Source: Adineta vaga
Taxonomy: Eukaryota; Rotifera
Direction: 5' to 3'
Length of the DNA stretch: 64,000 bases
Assembly (NCBI GenBank): GCA_021613535.1
Contig: CP075495.1
Span: 930,001 to 994,000, forward strand
The stretch's first letter is position 1. Each line of letters opens with the position of its first letter. The notes below the pieces were generated by a model. It saw nothing but the letters and a program-made list of their open reading frames with translations, did not search any database and had not been told where the DNA came from. Positions 44,643-55,539 of this stretch are shown piece by piece. The position numbers and the translations under genes were made by a program.

Positions 44643-45445
44643 ATGAATTGGACTATTCGTCGACCGTTTCGTGAACAATTTGCCTATGATATTGTAATTA
44701 ATCTTTTTTATCATAAAGAAAAAAACGTTTTATTAAAATAATTTTTAGGGTCGAAATCGAAATACAAATCAACGTACAATACCTTATGTAGCACCTAAAA
44801 CATTTTCTAATCAACCAATTGATGCTATTCGTCTTGAATTAGCTGATTATCGTGCACCATGTCCAGTTCATAATCCTCGAGCAAGATATGATCCATATAT
44901 TCGAACATTTCCTGAACGTCGATCAACAAATTCTTCATCAATTCGTTCAGTTTCAACATTTGAAACAGATCTTGTTCATCAGTAAAAAGATTTCTTTTAT
45001 TTTTTATTAAAATTTTTTCAAATTCTTCTTTTAGACGAGTATCAACTCTTCATTCATATCCATCATCAACATCAATTCTCGAACGAGAAGAAATCATTAA
45101 TGAATCAGATGAATCTAATCATGATCGAATTCTTGCAATTGAACAACCATTAAATAAAATAACAGATGAACAAATTGAAGAAGAAACTTCAAGTCAAGTA
45201 AGAAAATAAAAATAAAAAAACAAATTTCTTTTTTTCTTTTTCTTAAGTGTCGAACATGTGTAATGTTAATGGAAATAATTGAACATCAAAGTCAACAAAT
45301 TCGACAATGTACAGAACAAATATCTCAACAAGCTGATTTATTAGCAAAATTAAGTCGACGTTTAGCTGGAATTGAAGAAGGTACTGATGAATTAAAATCA
45401 GATCAAAATTCTCAACGAACAACAAATCCAGTTGGAGACAAATAA
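44643..45445 (+). CDS. small protein of unknown function with C-terminal coiled coil
   Basis: Four exons, 44643-44693, 44749-44981, 45035-45197 and 45248-45445, with introns of 50-55 bases and consistent phases, giving 214 residues. The start is ATGAATTGGACTATT, just after an AT-rich leader. The N-terminal half is basic and Pro/Arg-rich (PYVAPKTF, YRAPCPVHNPRARYDPYIRTFPERR). The middle is Ser-rich. The last exon has a CRTC pair and then a heptad-rich helix (LMEIIEHQSQQIRQCTEQI, LLAKLSRRLAGIEE). There is no signal peptide or TM. I do not recognise the family. The clean exon structure and amino-acid composition argue that it is a real gene. It converges with the Hint gene, 54 bases away. Confidence 0.65.
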
Positions 45446-45499
45446 ATTTTATTATTTTACTTTTTGTTATTTTCTTAGAATAATAGGAAAAAAAATGAA

Positions 45500-46812
45500 T
45501 TAGAAATTTGTAAATAATAAAGAATAAAATAATTGAATTGGTTTTGAAAAATAAATAATAAAAATGATTAATGGATGAAGTTCTTCTTGAATAATAATTC
45601 CAAATGGTTTATAATTCTTTCCAAATAACCATTTTGTTAATTGATAATACATTCGAGGAAGATTACCAATTCGATGATGATATTCATGAGTTTCTTTAAA
45701 ACTAAATAAAAACAGAAATATTTTTAATAAAAATAATTCATTTTATATTTATTTTACTAATTAACATAAGTTGATGTTGAAAGATTATTTACAAGTAAAT
45801 AACCACTTAAAGTAATTGGTGATGAAAATCCCATACGTTTAGAAAAAATTATCTTTTTAATTTTGACAAATTTATCAATAGTAATTAATTGATGTTTAAG
45901 TGTTACTTGAAAAGCACAAATTGTTTGAATTGTTTTAGTTAAATTATCAAAAATAACAATATAATGTTCACGAGTTAAACTTATTTCATGTCCTTCAACA
46001 GTTATAAATGTATAAAAATCAACTAAATTATAAAATAAAAGAAAATTTTTTGATTTACAAATGAAAAGTTATCTAAACTTGAAATATTTGATCCAGCATG
46101 AATAACTATAATGATTTCATCTTCAATTAAATATTGACCATCATTTGTTAATGTCCAAACTCTATCACCTGATTTTAAACTACCAATTCGACGATAGCCA
46201 CCATCAGTCAGTTTAACATAATCATTACTGTAATAACACCCTATATTTATATATATATATATATATAAAATCAAAATGTTATTTATCTATATTCTATGAC
46301 TTACATGGTCCACCATTGTTTTTTTTAGTTGTAGTTGAAACAAATGCTAAAATAAAAGTATAATAATTTAGATTAATTATATAAACATACAAAAGTTATT
46401 GGATAATGTTGTAGTTGAACTATTGGAAACTAAATTATTGAAAATAAATAATCGAATTAATAAAATTTAGAATTACAATAGAAAAACCTTTACTTAATAC
46501 TGTTGATGATAATATAAGAAATTCAGGAAAGAAATAAATACTATCATTGAATATAATTAATCCTGTATCATTATTCAAATAATTATATATTAATTCACAT
46601 GTTCGATTTGTCATAAAATAATTCCAACCAATAGCATTATTATTAAAAGCAATACATTTACATTCTCTTGATGTTATATTAGGATATATATGAGTTGGAT
46701 TTAATGTTCTATAGATATGATTACAGATATGACCAATACGAAATGAATAAACATTATTTATTAGAAAGAATATCAATATAATAATAAACTTATCATTCAA
46801 ATAACGATACAT
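45500..46812 (-). CDS. Hedgehog-type Hint (autoprocessing) protein with PAN-like N-terminal domain
   Basis: Six reverse-strand exons: 46812-46488, 46429-46391, 46346-46305, 46240-46079, 46022-45758, 45701-45500 (about 344 residues). A signal peptide (FIIILIFFLINNVYS) is followed by a PAN/apple-like segment (ECKCIAFNNN, GWNYF, NRTCEL) and a Ser/Thr linker. The Hint domain starts at GGPWCYYSNDYVKL, with C137 as the candidate nucleophile. Then come YRRIGSLKSGDRVWTL, the T-x-x-H motif (ISLTREHYIVIF), SPITLSGYLLVNN and the closing HEYHHRIGNLPRMYYQL, all as in Hedgehog C-terminal domains. No Hedge signalling domain is present. The donor of exon 4 is uncertain: GTTTAG keeps phase, while GTAAAT 18 bases on breaks it. 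Known Hint domains cleave themselves and can attach cholesterol; here that is inference. Confidence 0.78.
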
Positions 46813-47176
46813 TATGAATAGTAAAGAAAAAGTTTATTCGTACTTTTATATTTGATTAAAAAAAGACAGAAAGTTCATGATTATATAATGATGTTTTCTC
46901 AATAAACATCCGTTTCTTATTTGTATACTCAATAACAGTTTGATCTCAAGAAATAAAATGTACTTTGAAATTCTTTCCGGTTTTATTATTCAAAAAACCA
47001 AGTAAATAATTATCATACAAAAATACTGACGTCATATGAGAGACGATACTTTTATCAACTAAAAACAAAAAACATCATCGATAATCCATTCTATCAAATA
47101 TTTACATACCTCGATTTGATCTCTTTGATATATATATATAACGTCTATTTTCTTTTCTTTTCTTTTCTTTTCTAAT
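46813..47176. other. divergent promoter region
   Basis: 364 bases between the head-to-head Hint gene and dipeptidase gene. A (TTTTC)n run at about 47149-47173 ends four bases before the dipeptidase ATG. Confidence 0.5.
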
Positions 47177-48804
47177 ATGATGATGTATAATCTCTTTTAT
47201 ATTATTGGAATAATTTTATTTGGTTATTTTGAACAAAGTCAAACTTCGAATGTAAGTTGAATTATCTGATGAAATTCTTTGTGTTTTTTTTTCTTTGCGT
47301 AAAAAGATGTATTTTAGGAATATCGTGATGATTCATCGTTAGGTGAACCACCTTATCCTTTTAATGGATCATATTCAATGATTATTTTAATTGGTGGAAT
47401 GGTTTATGGTCATTCAGAATATCTTAGTAAACCACAACGAAAAGATGTAATTATTTCTAATGGAAAAATATTAAGTTTAATGGATCCATCAAAAACATTT
47501 TCATTTATTGAAAGTATTCAAAAAAGTCAATTATCTATTCTTCCAATTACTATTCAAGATCAATTGATTATTCCTGGATTGATTGATGTTCATGTTCATG
47601 CTATTGGTGGTGGTGGTGAACAAGGTTTGATTTTCTTTTCTTTTTTTTATTATTTAATATCGAAAATGTTTATCATATGTTTATTTTCTTAGGTCCATAT
47701 TCTCGAACACCAGAAAGTCGTTTATCAGAATTAATTCAAGGTGGTTTAACTTCTATTGTTGGTATACTTGGAACAGATGGTATTAGTCGAAGGTTGGTTT
47801 ATTTGAATGTTATTTCTTTAATTGATTTCTTTTTATTTAGTTTATCTGCTTTATTACAAAAAATGAAAGTATTTATATATATATATATATATATTTAAAT
47901 TTCATATTGATAAAGAATAAAATTTTCTTCTTAAAGAGTTTAGAACATGAAGGTTTATCAACATGGATGTGGACTGGTAGTTATCGTATTCCTATTGTTA
48001 CTCTTACTGGTTCTCTTCAACAAGATTTAATTCTTATTGATAAAATACTTGGTGCTGGTGAATTAGCATTGAGTGATCATCGTTCAAGTTGGCCAAACAA
48101 ATCTGAACTTGTTCAATTGATTAGTGATGCACGTACTGCTGGAATGCTGAGTGGAAAATTAGGTGTTATTCATTTTCATTTAGGTTCAGCTTTAACAAAA
48201 ATTGATTTACTTTGGCAAATATTAAATGAAACAACAATTCCAATTCAACATATGTATTTAACTCATATGTCATCACGTGGTGATGCATTAATTGAAGAAG
48301 CTAAAAAATGGATTCAAGCTGGTGGTATGTGTGATTTTTCAGCAGATACAGATGTTCTCAATGAAACAGAAACAATGGATACATTAAATAAATTTCGATT
48401 AGAAAAACTTCCTCTTAAACAAATAACAATTTCAAGTGATGCTTATGGGTAAATTAATAATTAAATGACTCTTTTCTTATTTTGAACTATTTAGATCATT
48501 TCCTGAATTTGATTCAACTGGTCAATTAGTATCTTATGGAATGGGTTTACCAAATTCTGGTTTTAAAACAATACAAAAACTTGTATTAAAATATTCTTGG
48601 CCATTAGAAGAAGCTATTCAATTTCAAACATCAAATCCAGCATTATATTTGAAATTATCAGGAAAAGGTTTTATAGGAAAAGATTATGATGCTGATATTC
48701 TTATTTTAAATAAAACAAATCTCGAATTAATGTATGTTTTTAGTAAAGGAAAAATTTTAAAAACACCAACATGGATTAAACATAGTATGTTTGAAAAATA
48801 TTAA
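47177..48804 (+). CDS. iadA: beta-aspartyl (isoaspartyl) dipeptidase, bacterial type, with signal peptide
   Basis: Six exons: 47177-47251, 47318-47624, 47693-47792, 47841-47868, 47937-48448, 48495-48804; phases consistent, 443 residues. This amidohydrolase-fold zinc enzyme splits dipeptides with an isoaspartyl bond, clearing damaged protein products. The metal and active-site pattern of IadA is present: DVHVHAIGGGGEQ (H117, H119), WTGSYRIP (Tyr), ELALSDHRSS (D217-H218-R219; E212 at the position of the bridging carboxylysine of E. coli IadA), HFHLG (H251), THMSS (H280) and SSDAYG (D338). The closing GKGFIGKDYDADILIL is the usual metal-hydrolase end. An extra N-terminal exon adds a hydrophobic signal-like segment (MYNLFYIIGIILFGYF), so the enzyme may be secreted. 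The family is mainly bacterial, while the introns and leader are eukaryotic features. Confidence 0.9.
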
Positions 48805-48909
48805 TAAATAAATTTTCATTTGAATTATCATTTACATATATTATTTTATTTTAAATATCTACATTAAAAAGAAAGAAAAAGAAAAGAAATTTCTTATACA
48901 AATCAAATG

Positions 48910-50964
48910 TTATTGATCAACTTTATTTAAAACACGTACAATGTCATTGCGTATTTCCATTACATATGGATGTGTTGTAATAAACGACTGTCGAAGAACA
49001 GCAGCTGCTTTTTTATAATAAGTTAATGCACGTTCATTTTCATTCATATCTTCATAAGCTAAACCAATATTTCGTAATGTAAATGCAATATCTGGATGTT
49101 GTGCTGGTAATGATTGTGTACGAATTTTTAATGATTTTTGAAAATGTTCTAATGATAATTCTTTATTACCTAAAATACGTTGAAGTACACCAATATTTCC
49201 ATATGCATCACCAAGATGTGGATGATTTACTGGAAGACATTTTTCCCATGTAGCCAATGATTTTTGATAGGCATCTAATGCTTCATAATATCGTTTTTCT
49301 TTTTGATAAACATTACCCATATTATTTAAACATGATGCAACATCATAATGATTTTCACCATAAATTCTTTTACATATTGTTAATGCTTTATTAAATGAAT
49401 CTAATGCAGCTTGATAATCACCTTTTTGTGCATAAACAGTTGCAATACTATTATAATTTGATGCCATACGTGGATGATCAACTTCTAATCGTTGCATATC
49501 AATTTCTAATAATTTTTTATGCCATTTTAAACTTGTTTCATAATCACCTTTATTATAAGCAACACTTCCTAATTGAAAATAACAATCAACAATATCACCA
49601 TGATAAGGTGAAAGTTGATTAACTAAACGTAAAAGATATTTTTCTGCATAATCAAATTTACCCATTTTACGTAAAATTCGACCAAATTTTAAAAGATTTG
49701 TTTCTTTATCACCTGGTTCATTTTTCATATGTTGAAAAAGTGATTGAAATTGATGATCATCAAATGAACATAAACTCATTTGAATAATCCATATACCATG
49801 ACGATCTTGACGAATTTTATTTATTTTAAATATTGATCCAACCATAAAAAGAATTTCTTCTTCATCAGGATAATAACTTAATGTTGTTATATTACTAAAT
49901 GGTTTGATATTTTGTGTACGTGGATCAGCATCAATTTCAAAAAAAACTTCTTCAACATCATTTGTTATATCAGCAAGTGATAAAAATGAATGAGCACGTT
50001 GACGATTTAAACTTGTTGAAAGAAATGAATTCATAGAAATAATTTTATCAACTGATCGACTTAATAAACGAATTTCAGATTTTGACATAACTTGTGCACG
50101 ATAAACACGTATTGGAATTTTACATTTATTTTTTGTTAATTGTTGTTCAATATCACGAATAAAAAAACGAAATAAATAAAGTAAATCAATATTTTGAACA
50201 CGAAGTGCTTTATTTAATAAACGATGAAGAAATGAATGACGTGTATACCACCATAATGATCGTTCAGATGTATAATTACTTTCAAATTCTTTTAAAATTT
50301 TTAATTCAAATCGATTATCTTTATATAATTGACTACATAATTGAATTAATTCAGCATGATCTTTAGGTGTTGATGTCATTCGAATAAGACAATCAATTAA
50401 TAATTGAAAATGAAGAAATTGTCCATTTAAATCACTTGTTGATTGTTCTTCACTACTTCGACTTGAATTAAATATATTAATTAATAAAGAATCATCAATT
50501 TTCGAATGATGTCGTTGAATTTGATCAGATTTTAATTGTTTTATTAATTCACTTAATTTTGTAAAAATACCTTTGATCTAAATCGAATAAAAACAATTTA
50601 ATCTTTTGAAAAAAATTAAAATTACTTTTGAATAATGTTGTGCCCATTGTTGATGAGTTTGTAGATCATAACAATAAACATAAATAGAAATAATTTGTCG
50701 TAAATGAACAGTTTTTGGTACAATAAGTCGTCCTAATTTTCCATTAACAATTAAAACAATTCTATCATGATCATGTAATGAAAGAATATATCTCATACAA
50801 AGATCAAGATCTTCAAATGTTTTTAAATGATTTATTGTATGACGAAGTTTTTTTTGTGCTTGAAGATTTTGTTGAGAATCATTAACAGCTGCATCAAGCC
50901 ATAATAATGAATAAGTTTCAAAATTTTCATCTGCTTCAGTTGTATGAGATAATGCTGTTTCCAT
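48910..50964 (-). CDS. NAD:arginine ADP-ribosyltransferase fused to TPR repeats
   Basis: Two reverse-strand exons, 50964-50626 and 50577-48910, joined in phase 0 across a 48-base intron; 668 residues. The first about 170 residues are of unknown type, with LLWLDAAVN and IVLIVNGKLGRLIV resembling a small alpha/beta fold. Residues about 200-375 form an ADP-ribosyltransferase of the R-S-E class: VYRAQ (R273), SFLSTS (S300-S302) and the ExE loop DEEEILF (E352, E354). The C-terminal third has about six kinesin-light-chain-like TPRs (HPRMASNYNSIATVYAQKGD and similar). It probably modifies arginines on partners held by the TPRs. No signal peptide. This fusion is common in bdelloids and present in multiple copies. 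All three catalytic positions are kept, so it is likely active. Confidence 0.88.
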
Positions 50965-52037
50965 CTTATTGTCAATTTTTCATATGTTTTCTTTATTTCG
51001 TTGTTTTTTCGTTTGGAAATTGTACAAATGAATATGTTAGAAAAACAAAATCAATGACGTTTTCTAATTAGAGTAACACAATGTGTGACTTGACGTGTTA
51101 ACTATCTCTACAAGTTATCAGTAGAGTGGAAAAATCATAGTATAATTTGTGTTTTTCTCATTCTCCAATGTTTTTCGTCTTTTCTCGTTCCATACAATAA
51201 ATTATGTTTTGCATATTTTTATTTCTTATAAGAAAATAATTGAGGTTATATATTTGATTTTCTGCATGGAAAACTTTGAAAGGTTACTATGCCGATCTTG
51301 TACTATGTACTGGAACGAATATTATCATGTGTATACAGTTCATTTACATAATGTTTTTGCGTCACATTAGTTATTAAATGAAAGAATATTTATCTTTCAA
51401 ATTGTTTCTCAATGATATTTTTCAAAATTTGTTGAATAGATTACAATTTAATGTTGTCAATTTATATTCATATAAAATAAAACAAAATAAGATCATAATC
51501 AGAAGAAGAAGAAATAATTATTTCTCATATAAATGGTTGGGATTTAACTATGGATGATGATGATGCACCGATGAAAGTCAAGAAACATTAGTAGCAGATG
51601 GAAATGGGAAAGGTTATCAACTATTCAATTCGAATGATCATTTCTATGTTGTTGAAACTTCAATAAAAAAAGTAATCGATTAATCTTATATAAGTGAATT
51701 CTCGTAAACTTCAATGTAAGTTTGGATAAGGATAAATGAGAAATCAACAGCTAAATCTATATGAAGAATTATTTGCGAAAAAAATATATGTACTTCATAC
51801 AACCGATTTGTCGAAGTTTATAATTAGAAAAATATCCTAACTTTTAATTTCAATTGATGGTGTCATCGTAGTTAGATGCTTCTGTCTTTATTCTCTATCT
51901 GAATAAAATAGCAACGTATTATATTAAATAAAACGAATTTGCTACAAAAAAATCAGAATTTCTCTTCTATATTCTCACGACAAAAATCACACGATTTATT
52001 ATTATCTTTGTTAGAAATATTGTCAATGTTAATTGTA
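50965..52037. other. intergenic, no gene seen
   Basis: Upstream of the ART-TPR gene and downstream of the isomerase gene. An open frame at 51149-51370 is not protein-like. Nothing else is recognised. Confidence 0.55.
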
Positions 52038-52880
52038 TTAATGTATTTCAGCATTGAATATATTCACTGCTATGGATAATCCATACATTGGTTCACAAGT
52101 CGGAATAAATTCATGACCAATATAACTAGTATAACCAATTTCTCGAATAGTTTTGACAATATCTGGATAATAAATATCTTGTTTATCATCTAATTCATTT
52201 CGACCTGGATATCCTGCTGTATGAATATGACCAATAATATCATGATGAGCTCGTAAATATTTAATCACATCACCATGCATGATATACACATGATAAATAT
52301 CGAATAAAAGACGAATATTTGGTGAATTTACTTTACGAACAATCGCAGCACAAAAATCAATATTATCACCTTGATAACCAGGATGACCTTTCATTGGATG
52401 TGATTTTTCGCGTGTATTGAGATGTTCAAGACATATAATGATATTTTTCTCAGCAGCATAACTCGATAATTTACGAAGACCTTTCACACAATTTTCAAAA
52501 CATTCATCAATAGAAATTTCACCACTTGACGAATCTTCAGGATTGAGCCATTTATATCCAACGAAAGCAATTACATTAGGAAAACCATATTCAGAAGCTA
52601 GATCAATCGATTGTTTAGTACGAGTAATAAGTTCTTCATGATTCATTAAATTATTGAATCCTTTCATAAAAGGTGCACCTGACATTCCATTACAACAAAG
52701 TGCACATTTTAAATTATATTTCTTTAGAATTGAATAAGTTTCAAAAGGTGCAAGTTCGATACTTTTAATATCAAGATCAAGAGCCAATTGACAAATTTGT
52801 TCTATATTCCATTTCCATTCAGTTTCACCAAGACACCAATAAGCAATCGATTGTTTGAATTTATGTAAATCCGACATCAT
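52038..52880 (-). CDS. hydroxypyruvate-isomerase-like TIM-barrel sugar isomerase
   Basis: Intact, intronless, 280 residues; the start is the double ATG at 52875-52880. It belongs to the xylose-isomerase-like TIM-barrel family (AP endonuclease 2 fold). The family signatures are in order: CLEHLNTRE (metal Glu), GHPGYQGDNIDFCAAIV, LLFDIYHVYIMHGD (metal Asp and His), IGHIHTAGYPGRNELDD (His and Arg of the active site), IYYPDIVKTIREIGY and YIGHEFIPT (final Glu). These fit an enzyme that interconverts hydroxypyruvate and tartronate semialdehyde or a related keto-sugar. The HPMKGHPGYQGDN wording recalls bacterial family members more than the animal HYI gene, as I remember it. With the lack of introns, acquisition from bacteria is plausible but not shown. 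No targeting peptide. Confidence 0.82.
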   Translation of the reverse strand: MMSDLHKFKQSIAYWCLGETEWKWNIEQICQLALDLDIKSIELAPFETYSILKKYNLKCALCCNGMSGAPFMKGFNNLMNHEELITRTKQSIDLASEYGFPNVIAFVGYKWLNPEDSSSGEISIDECFENCVKGLRKLSSYAAEKNIIICLEHLNTREKSHPMKGHPGYQGDNIDFCAAIVRKVNSPNIRLLFDIYHVYIMHGDVIKYLRAHHDIIGHIHTAGYPGRNELDDKQDIYYPDIVKTIREIGYTSYIGHEFIPTCEPMYGLSIAVNIFNAEIH

Positions 52881-53663
52881 TAATAACTATGTATAGTTAC
52901 AATAAATAATATAATTACATATGATTCTATTGCTTTTTTTTTCGATACTTCGTAAAACACGTGTTATATTACATAAAAAAGATAAGAACAAAAAAGAAGC
53001 TGTACAAACACAATGAGAACATCATATAACATGTTTATAAATCGTTGAATCACGAAAAGATATAGATGAATGTGTGAATATATATCAGCACTAAGAGAAT
53101 ATTCTTTTTACTGATTGTTCTCACAATCAACAACGTTTCAATATACAGATCAATTGTCTTTTTCTTAAGAATTGTGAAGAAGCAAAAGTAGGTGAAATAA
53201 TAGTTGAGAATTTGTATTAGTTTTTTTTAATAAGTTTCATTTGAATTGAATTCGAAAAATTCTTTTTAATAAACAGCAATCGTTTTTTATTTGTTTAACG
53301 AATTTTTCACTTTAAAAGAAATATAGAGAAAGGATGAGAACACACTTATATCATATAATTATTTAAGAAAATTTACATTGACATTCTTCCTGTTAGCAAT
53401 TTCATTTAATTTTTATATTTTTTCTTTAAGTTTGAATATAATTGAATGTATTCATTAAAAATAACTGATCTGGTATGTTGCATAGATGATCAAGTAAAGT
53501 AAAACGCCTTGTTTGTACATTTATTTTTCATAACTACTCTGTTTGTTTATTGAGTAAATCGAAATGAAAGTTTTCTTCATTCCATCTATTTTCTATAACA
53601 ATCTTTATAAGTGCTATTGCAAAAACACGAAAATACATTTACTTTCATTTCTATTCGATAAAA
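52881..53663. other. divergent intergenic region
   Basis: Between the head-to-head isomerase and ART-NHL genes. AT-rich; no specific signal recognised. Confidence 0.5.
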
Positions 53664-55268
53664 ATGGATGAAAAATTGAATACCGAACGTTTTCTTCATA
53701 TTGAACCAGAATTTGAACAAACTCAAATATCAATTCATGGTTATGAAAATTATCCACTCGTTTCATTAAAAGAAGCAATTGAACCATTTAAATCTTTACT
53801 TTATAATTGTGATGCAATGATTAAATTAGCGAAAAAAAATTGTCGAAAACCATCCGATGGTTTAACTCATGATGAATCTTGTGCTATTTATATATATACA
53901 ATGCCAAGACCATATCCACATCCAAGTTTATTTCAATTACTTCAAGAAAATTTTCGTTCACAAGATCAAAATTGTTTCGTACAATGGTTTCTTTATTTAA
54001 AATTATTCTTTACTGCATTGTATAAACTTCCATCGTATAAAGGTTTAATCTATCGTGGTGCTCGAAGAAATCTTATTAATCAATATCATAAAGATCATTT
54101 CTGGTGGGAAATAAGTTCTTGTACGGAAAAAATGAATCTTATCGATACATTTATGGAAAATACAGGTGAACGAACTATTTTTATTATTGAATGTTTTAAT
54201 GGCAAATCAATTCGTTCTCATTCATATATTAAAATTGAAAATGAAATTCTTCTTCTTCCTAAAACTTATTTTCAAATTGTAGGAAAATGGAAAGCAGGAA
54301 AAGATTTGTATATAATTCAATTGAAAGAACAAATATCTCCTTATGAAATGATCATTTCACCATTAATAGAAACTGTTATAATTACAACTAATCGATTAGA
54401 ATTTCCAAAATATCATCAATGGAAATCAAATGGTATAACAATAGTTAATGGAAATGATTTAAATCAACTTTTATCTCCTCAAGGAATCTTTCTTGATAAA
54501 TATAAAAATATTTATATTGCTGATTGTAATAATCATCGTATTATTAAATGGAAATGTAATGAAAAAAAAGGAGAAATTATTTCTTGTAAAGATCAATTAA
54601 ATCATCCAATTAATGTTATTTTTAATGAAGAAAATCATTCATTGATTATTACTGATCTTGGAAATCGACGAGTAATTCGATGGTTTAATCAAAATCAACA
54701 AGAAATTCTTATTGAAAATATTCAATGTTATGGTTTATATATGGATAAACAAGGTTTTCTTTATGTAACTGATCAAACGAAAAATGAAATAAGACAATGG
54801 AAAATAGGTGAAAAATATAGTATAGTTGTTGCAGGTGGAAATGGACGTGGAAATCAACTTAATCAACTTACATGTCCAACGTATATTTTTGTTGATGATC
54901 AACAATCGATTTATATTTCGGATAATTCTAATCATCGTGTAATGAAATGGAAAAAAGATGCAAAAGAAGGTGTGATTGTTGCTGGTGGAAATGGTCAAGG
55001 AAGAAATCTAAATCAATTATCTTATCCAGCAGGAATACTTGTTGATCAATGGGGTCAAATCTATATTGCTGATAGTTTGAATAATAGAATAATGCGTTGG
55101 TATGAAGGAAAGAAAGAAGGGGAATTAATTATTGGTGGAAATGGTCAAGGAAATGAATCAAATCAATTCAATGGTCCCACTGGTTTATCTTTTGATTTAG
55201 AAGGAAATCTTTATGTTTCAGATTGTATTAATAATCGAATTCAAAAATATGATATTATTCTTAAATAG
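53664..55268 (+). CDS. NAD:arginine ADP-ribosyltransferase fused to NHL beta-propeller
   Basis: Intact, intronless, 534 residues; start ATGGATGAA. The ART domain covers about residues 60-225: GLIYRGARR (R131), WWEISSCTE (S151/S152) and the ExE loop KIENEILLLP (E192, E194), i.e. a complete R-S-E triad. Residues about 240-534 form six or so NHL repeats, each with a P-x-G-I-x-x-D start, a YIAD-x-x-N-x-R-I-x-x-W core and a GGNGQG linker; they should fold as one beta-propeller that binds partners. The last three linkers are very similar, which suggests recent repeat duplication. No signal peptide. It has the same catalytic logic as the ART-TPR protein 2.7 kb away, but a different recognition module. 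Confidence 0.92.
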   Translation: MDEKLNTERFLHIEPEFEQTQISIHGYENYPLVSLKEAIEPFKSLLYNCDAMIKLAKKNCRKPSDGLTHDESCAIYIYTMPRPYPHPSLFQLLQENFRSQDQNCFVQWFLYLKLFFTALYKLPSYKGLIYRGARRNLINQYHKDHFWWEISSCTEKMNLIDTFMENTGERTIFIIECFNGKSIRSHSYIKIENEILLLPKTYFQIVGKWKAGKDLYIIQLKEQISPYEMIISPLIETVIITTNRLEFPKYHQWKSNGITIVNGNDLNQLLSPQGIFLDKYKNIYIADCNNHRIIKWKCNEKKGEIISCKDQLNHPINVIFNEENHSLIITDLGNRRVIRWFNQNQQEILIENIQCYGLYMDKQGFLYVTDQTKNEIRQWKIGEKYSIVVAGGNGRGNQLNQLTCPTYIFVDDQQSIYISDNSNHRVMKWKKDAKEGVIVAGGNGQGRNLNQLSYPAGILVDQWGQIYIADSLNNRIMRWYEGKKEGELIIGGNGQGNESNQFNGPTGLSFDLEGNLYVSDCINNRIQKYDIILK

Positions 55269-55539
55269 AATAAAAAACAAAAGAACTAATATTCTGACTC
55301 ATTTAAAGAACATTCCAGTTCTCCTTTCTTGATGATAACCTTGTAAGAACACATCATTTCTTTTCAACATCTTTTTCTTTAATTCTTTATAACATGTGAT
55401 AATATATAGACAAACAAATACAAAGGTATGATAGATATAGATATATATCTTCTTCCCAGATAAAACATCGACGAATTCAATACTTTTGCACACCTACTTT
55501 TTTTTTTCTTCTTCCGAGGATACTTAAAAACATGAAATT

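Noticed and set aside
51149-51370. 73-codon plus frame
   Set aside because: No recognisable features in an AT-rich spacer.
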